A DNA stretch of 64,000 nt, taken from Glaciecola petra. Its GTDB lineage: Bacteria; Pseudomonadota; Gammaproteobacteria; Enterobacterales; Alteromonadaceae. Location of the stretch: NCBI RefSeq assembly GCF_031846345.1, contig NZ_JAVRHX010000002.1, positions 372,001 through 436,000 on the forward strand. Direction: 5' to 3'. This document shows positions 1 through 6,461 of this stretch, one piece after another (within the stretch, counting starts at the first letter, position 1; every line of letters begins with the position of its first letter). The translations under genes were made by a program, and so were the position numbers. The notes under the pieces are model-generated. The model searched no databases, had not been told where the DNA came from, and saw only the letters and a program-made list of their open reading frames with translations.

Positions 1-1
1 A

Positions 2-55
2 GGTAAGTTTGCCACAACAAGACTTAATAAAGCGTATAAAAAAGGCTTTTCCTAG
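2..55 (+). CDS. C-terminal end of an upstream gene (partial)
   Basis: An open frame enters from the left edge and ends at a TAG whose last base is the first base of the GTG start of the DUF4919 gene. The visible tail is 17 residues, basic and ending in KKGFS. The one-base overlap suggests the two genes are co-transcribed and translationally coupled. The tail is too short to identify the protein, and it could be an accidental open frame. Confidence 0.4.
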   Translation, partial: GKFATTRLNKAYKKGFS

Positions 56-795
56 TGCGTAAGTTAGAAATTAAGTACTCACATTTGCGCGACTTGTTAA
101 ACAAGAGCGAGCTCAACATTGCTATAAAGGCAGCGATAGTCTGTGTTGTGCTATTTCTGAGTGCATGCGCCTCTCAAAATGAAAGTGTGGACCAGAGCCA
201 ACAAGTATTGAACTATCAACAGTCTGACCAAGACTATGCAGAAATAGTCGAAAAAATTGTGCAAGGTAGTGCCAATGCAAAAGACTTTGATCTACTGACC
301 AGAATATTCCCATTAACTTCGTTTTATAAACCTAGCAGTGGCGCAGAACAAGCAGCCAAATTGCAGTCTCAATACTTCATGGAAAATGAGAATTGGCAAG
401 CATGTTTGGAGGTCAACAATAAGCTACTGGAAATAAACTATTCAAGTTTGACTGGGCATTATGGCGCCTCAATTTGTGCCACTGAACTTGGTAATTTAGA
501 AAAGGGTCGGTTTCATAACTTAGTGCTCGATAGTTTTATTGAATCTATTTGGCGAACCGGCGATGGTAAATCGCCTCAAACTGCGCTATATGTTACCAGC
601 GCTAACGATTTGTATGCGTTTATTCAGTTGCACCAACTCGTTGCTGTTGGTCAATCTTTAGTTTATTTAAATAAATTACCCGTACAAGTCATTCAAGTGC
701 AAGACCCCAAAACAAACCGCACAACAACTTGGCATTTTGATCTTACTTCCCAATTTAGAAGGGGTCTTATTGATCAACTTGAAGGCAAGCAATAA
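55..795 (+). CDS. DUF4919-type lipoprotein
   Basis: This 246-residue protein has a membrane segment at about residues 22-37 ending in LSAC, a lipobox, so it is probably lipid-anchored after Cys38. The body resembles the DUF4919 family: an R-x-FPLTSFY-x-P segment near residue 84, a TPR-like helical middle, then FI-x-SIWRTGDGKS and a conserved SANDLYAF stretch. The family's function is unknown. The start is GTG, since an in-frame TAA lies only five codons upstream and no ATG precedes the signal sequence. It overlaps the preceding frame by one base and ends inside a strong inverted repeat. Confidence 0.75.
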   Translation: MRKLEIKYSHLRDLLNKSELNIAIKAAIVCVVLFLSACASQNESVDQSQQVLNYQQSDQDYAEIVEKIVQGSANAKDFDLLTRIFPLTSFYKPSSGAEQAAKLQSQYFMENENWQACLEVNNKLLEINYSSLTGHYGASICATELGNLEKGRFHNLVLDSFIESIWRTGDGKSPQTALYVTSANDLYAFIQLHQLVAVGQSLVYLNKLPVQVIQVQDPKTNRTTTWHFDLTSQFRRGLIDQLEGKQ

Positions 796-815
796 CATTT
801 ATTACTGCTTGCCTT
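782..815 (+). terminator. Hairpin at end of DUF4919 gene
   Basis: A perfect 10-bp inverted repeat (AAGGCAAGCA / TGCTTGCCTT) with a 14-base loop contains the stop codon of the DUF4919 gene. No clear T-run follows, so it may act as an mRNA-stabilising hairpin or a weak terminator between this gene and the convergent arsI. Confidence 0.5.
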
Positions 816-835
816 AACTCAAAAAATAAGCGGAG

Positions 836-1267
836 TTAGCGAGTGCTTGCTACATCCGCATCGCATTCTTGCTCGGTTCTGCTGCCATAATCATCATGTT
901 CGGCATAAGTTTGGAAATTTTCCCATTTGACACCGCTAGGATCGGCGGTCCACGTTTTTTCTGATAGTGAATAACAACAAGCGGTTTTACCAATATCCAT
1001 AACAGGAATATTCGCTTTCGTCAGTCGCTGCCTGATAGCATTAAGTTCATCTATGTCGTCTACCTGAATACCCGCATGATGGATGCCTTCTTCAGTGCTA
1101 TTCTGATGTGTTTCGATGACAAAATTTACTTTAGGGTCATCTAAAAACCATTTTGAATAGTGTGGTTTTACTTTTGTAGGTTGGGCGCCAAATAATACGC
1201 TGTAAAAATCACGTGTTTTTGCAAAGTTTTCTTCTCTAACATTAATATGTAAATGTAGCCTTTTCAT
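836..1267 (-). CDS. arsI: ArsI/CadI-type glyoxalase-fold C-As lyase
   Basis: Predicted 143-residue vicinal-oxygen-chelate (glyoxalase fold) protein of the ArsI/CadI heavy-metal family. ArsI enzymes are Fe(II) dioxygenases that cleave the carbon-arsenic bond of trivalent methylarsenicals. The conserved KTACCYS segment carries the vicinal pair Cys97-Cys98, the methylarsenite-binding pair in known ArsI. Likely metal ligands are His5 or His7, His63 or His64, and Glu116 in the DPSGVKWE-x-F motif. The frame is open 31 codons further upstream, to 1360, but that stretch contains a promoter. The ATG at 1267 has a good GGAAG ribosome site, so it is taken as the start. The gene lies just downstream of an arsR gene. 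A CadI-type cadmium-responsive role is the main alternative. Confidence 0.8.
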   Translation of the reverse strand: MKRLHLHINVREENFAKTRDFYSVLFGAQPTKVKPHYSKWFLDDPKVNFVIETHQNSTEEGIHHAGIQVDDIDELNAIRQRLTKANIPVMDIGKTACCYSLSEKTWTADPSGVKWENFQTYAEHDDYGSRTEQECDADVASTR

Positions 1268-1305
1268 TTTTGTCTTCCTTTTGGTGATAAAAAGTTTACA
1301 TTCAT

Positions 1306-1334
1306 AATATATGTATGTTTGCACAAATATGCAA
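1306..1334 (-). promoter_or_regulatory. arsI promoter with overlapping ArsR-type palindrome
   Basis: Reading the minus strand, TTGCAT (-35) is separated by exactly 17 bases from TATATT (-10), which puts a transcript start about 30 bases before the arsI ATG at 1267. A perfect inverted repeat, TTGCA-N6-TGCAA (1319-1334), covers the -35 box and the start of the spacer, where a repressor would block polymerase. The adjacent ArsR is the obvious candidate binder. That assignment is inference. Confidence 0.55.
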
Positions 1335-1362
1335 GTATAATGTAAAGGTTTAGGAGTCATAC

Positions 1363-1695
1363 TCAGTTGTTACAACAGGCATCTAGGGCATCAGCAAGTC
1401 CTCGTAAGGTGCTGGTAAGTTGCCCACAATTAAGTGAGTAGTATACTTCACGACCCTGTTTCTCAGCGTTTAAGACCTTTGCATCCTTCAACATTTTTAA
1501 ATGTCTAGATACTCCAGAAATATCAATTCCAAATTGATCGGCGAGCACGCCAACGGTAATTGGGCTTGTTTGAACCGCTAAAAATGCCACTATTGATAAT
1601 CGGTTGGCATCACATAAAGATTTGAATAGTTCAGGTTGAAGATGGTTTTGTAATTCATCTACGCATTGCTTGGGGATTGTTGCTTGCTTATCCAT
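1363..1695 (-). CDS. arsR: ArsR/SmtB-family metalloregulator
   Basis: A 110-residue winged-helix repressor with the ArsR signature: LCDANRLSIVAFL in helix 2-3 and a recognition helix DISGVSRHLKMLKDAKVL, followed by the GREVYYSL wing. Cysteines lie at 11, 28, 90, 107 and 108. The Cys90 plus C-terminal Cys107-Cys108 pattern recalls repressors selective for methylarsenite more than the classical ELCVCDL helix-3 arsenite site, which is absent. It sits directly upstream of arsI on the same strand with a 95-base gap that holds a separate promoter. It probably represses arsI and possibly itself. Confidence 0.85.
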   Translation of the reverse strand: MDKQATIPKQCVDELQNHLQPELFKSLCDANRLSIVAFLAVQTSPITVGVLADQFGIDISGVSRHLKMLKDAKVLNAEKQGREVYYSLNCGQLTSTLRGLADALDACCNN

Positions 1696-1752
1696 AACTT
1701 ATTTAAAAAGTAGTCTCAGTAAGTGTTAATAATACCACGGATAATAAGATAA

Positions 1753-2025
1753 CTATCTTTTTCTAACAGGTTTATATTGCGTGGCACAATAACCCCTAGA
1801 CACATCTGGGCTGCGAAGCTTTAAATGTTTAGTTTTACGGCCCGATACTCTGGCGCGCCAATTATTGAAAGTTTTTCGTTTAATATTACTACGCATCAAT
1901 TCAATAACTTCTGGTTCACTTAGTCCATAAAGCTTTTCAATGGCTTCAAACGGAGTGCGGTCTTCCCATGCCATTTCAATAACGCGGGATTGGTCTTCAG
2001 CAGATAATAATTTACTCGTTTTCAT
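1753..2025 (-). CDS. TIGR03643/DUF2805 family protein
   Basis: A 90-residue basic protein carrying the hallmarks of the TIGR03643 (DUF2805) family: an N-terminal helix with IEMAWEDRTPFEAIE, a helix-turn-helix-like YGLSEPEVIELMR, and the C-terminal WRARVSGRKTKHLKLR stretch. The function is unknown, but the shape and charge fit nucleic acid binding. The C-terminus is slightly longer than usual. It sits between the FAN1-like nuclease gene (53-base gap) and arsR (57-base gap) on the same strand and may be co-transcribed with the nuclease. Confidence 0.8.
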   Translation of the reverse strand: MKTSKLLSAEDQSRVIEMAWEDRTPFEAIEKLYGLSEPEVIELMRSNIKRKTFNNWRARVSGRKTKHLKLRSPDVSRGYCATQYKPVRKR

Positions 2026-2078
2026 CCGTTTAAATACGCTGCAACATTCTTTTTAGATTAGTTGGTGATGCCATGGTT

Positions 2079-4256
2079 TTATTCAGCTTGCGCTTTGAGT
2101 CTGGCTTGATTGATTAGCTTAAGTAATTCACTAGCGGCAAGTGCGTCTGACAACGCGCGATGATGGCGCTGCATATCAATATTAAAGTGTCGCGTTAAGT
2201 TAGCCAAAGAATAGCTTTTTAAGCCTTTGTAATGTTTACGCATTTGTTGCACAGTGCATAGTTTAGGACGTTTAAAATTACGTTCCAAGCTATCAAATTC
2301 TGTGCGGAAAAAACCATAATCAAAATTCACATTGTGGGCTACAAAAATACAGTTTGCAGTAAATGCTTCTAGCTCGTCGGCGATATCACTAAACAAAGGA
2401 GCGTCAGCAACCATGTCGTTATTTATGCCAGTTAGATTAGTGATCATTGGCGGAATTCGCCGCTGCGGATTAATCAAACTTTGCCACTGATCAACAATTT
2501 CATTGTTAATCATCTTTACCATGCCAATTTCAGTAATTCTATGCTTACCCACTCTTCCGCCGGTGGTTTCAATGTCAACAACAACGTAGGCTTGCATCGG
2601 ATCAATTTTATAATCTACCGTGGTTACACCAACGTTTATACCAAAATAGCGAAGGCTTTCTATCTGTAACAGCTGATTTCGTCTTAAACTGTCGCCTTCA
2701 CCTTTTATTTCTTCAAAGCGAAGTTTGTTGTTTTCCAACACCATAATATCTGGGTAACCGTCGTTGTATAGTTGCCAGTTTTCACACATGTGTAATAGCT
2801 GGCCTTTTAATGCGTTTATAGGAGTGTTATTCACGAGTACTTGCAGTGGATCAAGGATGTGCTTATGCCAATGAACAATACTCTGACTCTGTCCATAATA
2901 GACTGATGCGTGTTTGGTAAGAAGCAACATAAACTCTTTAGCAGTGTTCACGCTATCTAATCGAGCTGTTATTTGAGGTGCAGCAACATCAATGAATTGG
3001 TGATGTTTTAAACATGCCGGTAAATAATCAAAAGCAGTGGCTAACCCTAAGCCTTCAATTTCGAAAAGTTCTGGCCAAAAACACAGACCAAATAAGTTAT
3101 GCCATAAATGATTTTCGGTACGCCATGCTTGTATGTCTCTGGCTTCATAATAAGCTATAACGCCACGCTCTACGTTTCCTTTAAATGTTTCGTCTATGCA
3201 TAGATGACGGCTATTTTCGCGCAACATATCGGTAAGTTTACTGGTGCGTTTTTTGTGGTATTTGCGTGCAAGAAAGTCTTCTGCAAACGATAATAGTTTG
3301 TCGCTAATTGGTTTATCGATAATTGCATTTAATTTATTTTCGACGTTTTCTTTATAGCCTGCTTTATATGCTTGCCTGCACCAAAATTCTTGAGCCTCAG
3401 CGTTGTTTGTGTGTTCTGCAATTAATAATGCCTGTTCAACATTAAATGCCAACATTGCTTTTGCTAACAAATAACGAATATTTTGCAAAATAATATCACT
3501 TTGACCGCATTCCGACTTGGCCAGCTCGTCCAAATTATGGCGTATCGTTGCTTCATTTGAAAAATCGCTTCTTTTTATTCTGCTGAGGTCTGTCGCCATT
3601 TTGAAACAACATTGAGCGCTTTGTGCTGAAGCAAACCTTGATTGCATTTGTGCCTGTTTGTCGCGAGTATGCATAATGCCAAGGTCGCGCATCGAAAATT
3701 GGTTGAGTTGACCTTTGATATGACCAAAATATAAGAACAGAAAATAGTTAATCGAGTGGTCACAAGTTCTAATAATATAATTGTTGGCAATTTGGTTTTG
3801 AGCAATATCACATTCTGATATGTGCTGACAATAAGATAAGAATGTTGCTTTATTTGCGCTTTTTGGAGGGAGTTGAGTGTCGTCTGGGTATAGCGAATAA
3901 GCGAGTTCGAATAGCTCAGCTTTTGTGAGTACTTGTAACAGTGCTTGTTTATCTTGAGCCGAAAATGGCCGGCAAAATAGTGCGCGTTTATTTTGCTCAA
4001 TGTTGCAAAGTTCTGACAAATCATCTTCAACATTTGGCAGCTCATCAAAATGTAATGTTCGTTTTTTAATGGCCGGATATTTTCGATTGAGCAAACGCAC
4101 TAGCAAACATTGTTGAGGATGAGTAAGGTCGCGAAAAACTTGAAGAAATTGATGATGTTCTTTGCTTAACAAATGTGTGCAAGGGCCGCATACGTAGTCT
4201 AAAAACTCGATAAAATGAGTATGATAATAAAAAGTAGGTAAATCTTTGTAAGCCAT
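2079..4256 (-). CDS. FAN1-like VRR-NUC nuclease fused to a DEDDh exonuclease
   Basis: 725 residues. Residues 1-490 are helical and resemble the N-terminal and TPR-like parts of bacterial FAN1. Residues about 495-545 form a VRR-NUC nuclease core: GYPD with Asp503, then E-E-I-K (Glu516, Lys518) and Gln528. Residues about 555-715 are a DnaQ-like 3'-5' exonuclease: DIETT (Asp561, Glu563), NVNFD (Asp646) and H-x4-D (His699, Asp704), the full DEDDh set. FAN1 enzymes cut 5' flaps and unhook interstrand crosslinks. The exonuclease could trim the incised strand. Bacterial FAN1 is typically about 560 residues and ends at VRR-NUC, so the C-terminal domain is an addition. No stop or frameshift separates the domains. 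An AGGA lies 10-13 bases before the ATG. Confidence 0.85.
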   Translation of the reverse strand: MAYKDLPTFYYHTHFIEFLDYVCGPCTHLLSKEHHQFLQVFRDLTHPQQCLLVRLLNRKYPAIKKRTLHFDELPNVEDDLSELCNIEQNKRALFCRPFSAQDKQALLQVLTKAELFELAYSLYPDDTQLPPKSANKATFLSYCQHISECDIAQNQIANNYIIRTCDHSINYFLFLYFGHIKGQLNQFSMRDLGIMHTRDKQAQMQSRFASAQSAQCCFKMATDLSRIKRSDFSNEATIRHNLDELAKSECGQSDIILQNIRYLLAKAMLAFNVEQALLIAEHTNNAEAQEFWCRQAYKAGYKENVENKLNAIIDKPISDKLLSFAEDFLARKYHKKRTSKLTDMLRENSRHLCIDETFKGNVERGVIAYYEARDIQAWRTENHLWHNLFGLCFWPELFEIEGLGLATAFDYLPACLKHHQFIDVAAPQITARLDSVNTAKEFMLLLTKHASVYYGQSQSIVHWHKHILDPLQVLVNNTPINALKGQLLHMCENWQLYNDGYPDIMVLENNKLRFEEIKGEGDSLRRNQLLQIESLRYFGINVGVTTVDYKIDPMQAYVVVDIETTGGRVGKHRITEIGMVKMINNEIVDQWQSLINPQRRIPPMITNLTGINNDMVADAPLFSDIADELEAFTANCIFVAHNVNFDYGFFRTEFDSLERNFKRPKLCTVQQMRKHYKGLKSYSLANLTRHFNIDMQRHHRALSDALAASELLKLINQARLKAQAE

Positions 4257-4360
4257 TTTATCGTCATTCCTGGGGTATCAGGAAGCTCCTTAGCGCCTAG
4301 CCTTTGTATAAGACTGTCTAAATATACAGTATTTTTGTAATTTGTAATATTTTTTATTTA

Positions 4361-4684
4361 CTAAGATTTGCCGACTTTTTGTTTATTGACCCATAAAAAG
4401 TGAGTTTGTAACTGCTTATCAGCTTTTATGCGTTCTACATTAAAAAAATGTTTAGCTAATTGCATTTCTGTGTAGTTTTTATGCAAGCCAGTATGACAAA
4501 GGCGGCAAATATCGATACCAGCAGCTAACTCTTTTTTCGTAAAATGCTTTTTGAAGAAAGTTCGACGGTGCATTTTTTTAGGGATCAGATGATGAAATGT
4601 CAGGTCTACTTCGCGCGAGCACAGTGGGCAGGTTCCAAAGCGGCTGCGGCGAGGGTATTTATGCGTCATGAAATTTTCAGACAT
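4361..4684 (-). CDS. HNH-endonuclease-like zinc protein
   Basis: A 107-residue basic protein with two CxxC pairs (Cys19/Cys22 and Cys60/Cys63) around a His-His dyad (His31-His32, in TFHHLIPKK) and a late C-H-T-G-L-H segment (His64, His68). This is the zinc-ribbon and beta-beta-alpha layout of HNH nucleases. It is a stand-alone gene divergent from the CPXCG gene, and its biological role is unknown. The frame is open to a TTG at 4741. The ATG at 4684 is chosen because the extension looks non-coding; a further ATG at 4669 is an equally plausible start. Confidence 0.7.
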   Translation of the reverse strand: MSENFMTHKYPRRSRFGTCPLCSREVDLTFHHLIPKKMHRRTFFKKHFTKKELAAGIDICRLCHTGLHKNYTEMQLAKHFFNVERIKADKQLQTHFLWVNKQKVGKS

Positions 4685-4790
4685 AATTATTTTGTTGCAA
4701 CGAAGTTGCGTACCTTTATGCGAGTTAACAAATCCAGTCAATGTGTTTTAGCGTATACTAAAACTTGAATGAATATAAAGAAATAACCAT

Positions 4791-4982
4791 ATGAGTTTAT
4801 CGCGCGAAGAGCAGTTTGAATGCCCTTATTGTATGACTATCAATGATATCGAAATAGACGAAGATAACGATATTGGCCAACAGCAAATAGTAGATTGTCA
4901 AATTTGTTGTTCGCCAATAGAAGTATTGGTCGCAGATAATGGTTTTGGGCTAGAAATAATTGCTCGCAGGGATGATGAATAA
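4791..4982 (+). CDS. CPXCG-motif cysteine-rich protein
   Basis: A 63-residue acidic protein with two zinc-binding pairs, Cys11-P-Y-Cys14 and Cys36-Q-I-Cys39-Cys40, separated by an acidic linker. This is the layout of the small CPXCG cysteine-rich family common in gammaproteobacteria. Probably a zinc-ribbon protein; function unknown. It lies 35 bases upstream of the flavin reductase gene on the same strand. Confidence 0.85.
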   Translation: MSLSREEQFECPYCMTINDIEIDEDNDIGQQQIVDCQICCSPIEVLVADNGFGLEIIARRDDE

Positions 4983-5017
4983 GTAACTACGCTTGAAAAT
5001 ACTGCTAAAGGCAAAAA

Positions 5018-5671
5018 ATGACAACAAAAGTATTCAGTGAACAATCAATTCTACAAATGCCCCAACGAATGCGGGCAAACTTCATTAATAGTTTGTCAGG
5101 CTTTAAAAGTGCAAACTTAATTGGGACATCAAGCGCCAAAGGCGAGCTAAATTTATCGATTATAAGTTCAGTATTCCATGTTGGGGCACATCCTCCCTTA
5201 TTGGGTATGATCATGCGGCCACATACTGTCGTGCGAGATACACTTGAGAACATAAAACAAACAGGCATGTTTACTATTAACCATGTTCACGATGGCATCA
5301 CAAAACAAGCGCATCAATGCTCCGCGAGGTATGAGCCGTCAGAAAACGAGTTTGAAGAAGTAGGACTTACGCCACAAATGTCGAATATGCTCCCAGTCCC
5401 TTTTGTTGCTGAATCACGAATAAAACTAGCACTAGAAGTTGAACAGGTAACAGTGATTGAATTAAATAAAACCGAATTGGTCATTGGCCGTATCGTTGAG
5501 GCGATTGTTGGGAATGAATTTTTATTGGAAGATGGTTATGTTGATATTGAGGAGGCTGGTTCAGTCGCTATATCTTGTTTAGATAGTTACCACAATACTG
5601 AGCGTATCGACCGGTTTTCATATGCTAAACCCAATGAAAAATTAGTTTCAATATGGGAGCAAGACAAATGA
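5018..5671 (+). CDS. Flavin reductase-like FMN-binding split-barrel protein
   Basis: A 217-residue cytoplasmic protein of the flavin reductase-like family. The N-terminal half reads as the FMN-binding split barrel: SANLIGTSSAKGELNLSIIS, a proline-rich HPPLLGMIMRP turn, then TGMFTINHV. Members use reduced flavin or bind FMN; the substrate cannot be deduced. GGCAAAAA precedes the ATG. The stop codon overlaps the start of a 42-codon gene (ATGA), so the two are probably translated together. Confidence 0.8.
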   Translation: MTTKVFSEQSILQMPQRMRANFINSLSGFKSANLIGTSSAKGELNLSIISSVFHVGAHPPLLGMIMRPHTVVRDTLENIKQTGMFTINHVHDGITKQAHQCSARYEPSENEFEEVGLTPQMSNMLPVPFVAESRIKLALEVEQVTVIELNKTELVIGRIVEAIVGNEFLLEDGYVDIEEAGSVAISCLDSYHNTERIDRFSYAKPNEKLVSIWEQDK

Positions 5672-5796
5672 TCCCAAATCTTGACCAATTATTACTCGTT
5701 TGCGGCATCTCTCTTGCTGCAGTGGGCCTAATAGTCTGGCTACTGATTAAAATTCCAGTCGATGACGAAAGGTCTGAACATAAAGATATTGATTAA
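5668..5796 (+). CDS. Small single-pass membrane peptide (42 aa)
   Basis: Starts with the ATG inside the ATGA overlap with the flavin reductase stop. The 42-residue product has a short polar N-terminus (MIPNLDQ), one hydrophobic segment of about 20 residues (LLLVCGISLAAVGLIVWLLI), and an acidic tail (DDERSEHKDID). The topology is plausible for a one-helix inner-membrane protein, and the four-base overlap argues for real translation. It could be a partner or membrane anchor for the preceding flavoprotein, which is inference. No homologue is recognised. Confidence 0.6.
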   Translation: MIPNLDQLLLVCGISLAAVGLIVWLLIKIPVDDERSEHKDID

Positions 5797-6100
5797 TTTG
5801 TCACAAATATCCGCTTTTTGTGGCTAAGTGTTCATTTTTGTTAACACAGATCAATAAACAAAAAGATATATCTTTACAAACCTTTCTGCTTAAGTAAGAG
5901 TATAAACATAAACGCAATCAAGATAGTATGTCGCCAATAAATGGTGGCTTGTGAAAATTAAGCAGTAAAGAACGAATTAAAGGCAATACCAAGTGCCATT
6001 TAGAGAAAGCTCGCCGATATTAGATCGCGAGCTTTTGTCGTATAAAGGGCTGTGTAAAAAAGAATTATTCTCATTTGTATTTTGTAAAAGGAAACATGAA
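5797..6100 (+). other. Intergenic region before the HiPIP gene
   Basis: About 300 bases without a convincing gene. It contains several A/T-rich segments suitable for promoters and, near its end, a perfect 9-bp stem hairpin (6006-6035). An open frame starting at 5993 runs into the HiPIP gene, but its first 36 codons span this hairpin and look non-coding. Confidence 0.6.
6006..6035 (+). promoter_or_regulatory. Hairpin in the HiPIP leader
   Basis: Perfect inverted repeat AAAGCTCGC / GCGAGCTTT with a 12-base loop, followed by TG and a mixed sequence. It lies about 65 bases upstream of the HiPIP ATG. It could be a weak terminator of upstream transcription, an RNA-stability element or a regulatory hairpin. 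Confidence 0.45.
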
Positions 6101-6391
6101 ATGAAATCAGTAAATCGTCGTAATTTTTTAAAGCTAACGGGATCCAGTCTTATTGGCTTAACGGTTGGTGGTGTTGCATTGCGTGCTAATGCCCAAGAGA
6201 AACTAGCTGAATCCGATCCAACAGCGGTTGCGCTTAAATATGTGCACGAATCAAAAGTAGAAGGACAATACTGCGAAAACTGCATGTTTATTCAGGGTGG
6301 CGAAGGCGAAGCGTGGAGACCTTGTCAAATTTTCCCTGGTAAAGTTGTTGCTGCTAAAGGCTGGTGCACAGCTTGGGCGAAAAAAGGTTAA
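6101..6391 (+). CDS. High-potential iron-sulfur protein (HiPIP)
   Basis: A 96-residue precursor. Residues 1-32 form a Tat signal: twin arginine Arg6-Arg7 in NRRNFLKLTG, a hydrophobic core and an AxA-type site (RANAQE). The mature part carries the four ligands of one [4Fe-4S] cluster, Cys58 and Cys61 (YCENC), Cys75 (PCQIFPG) and Cys89 (GWCTAW), exactly the HiPIP pattern. HiPIPs are periplasmic one-electron carriers, so folded export through Tat is expected. The ATG at 6101 is chosen over an open extension to 5993 because AAAAGG lies 9 bases upstream and the signal peptide starts there. A terminator follows. Confidence 0.93.
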   Translation: MKSVNRRNFLKLTGSSLIGLTVGGVALRANAQEKLAESDPTAVALKYVHESKVEGQYCENCMFIQGGEGEAWRPCQIFPGKVVAAKGWCTAWAKKG

Positions 6392-6423
6392 TTCGTTTTA
6401 AAACGAAAACGTAATATTAAAAT

Positions 6424-6456
6424 AAAAACGGGGCTAGATGAACAGCCCCGTTTTTT
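6424..6456. terminator. Bidirectional Rho-independent terminator
   Basis: Perfect stem AAAAACGGGGCT / AGCCCCGTTTTT with an 8-base loop, flanked by A-run and T-run. It sits between the convergent HiPIP and amidase genes and can serve both. Confidence 0.92.
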
Positions 6457-6461
6457 GTTTG

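Noticed and set aside
1268..1360. 31-codon N-terminal extension of ArsI
   Set aside because: Contains a good promoter and palindrome, and a proper ribosome site precedes the internal ATG at 1267, which matches the family start.
3575..4048. 157-codon minus-strand ORF inside the FAN1-like gene
   Set aside because: Lies fully within the well-supported nuclease frame and has composition typical of an out-of-frame shadow.
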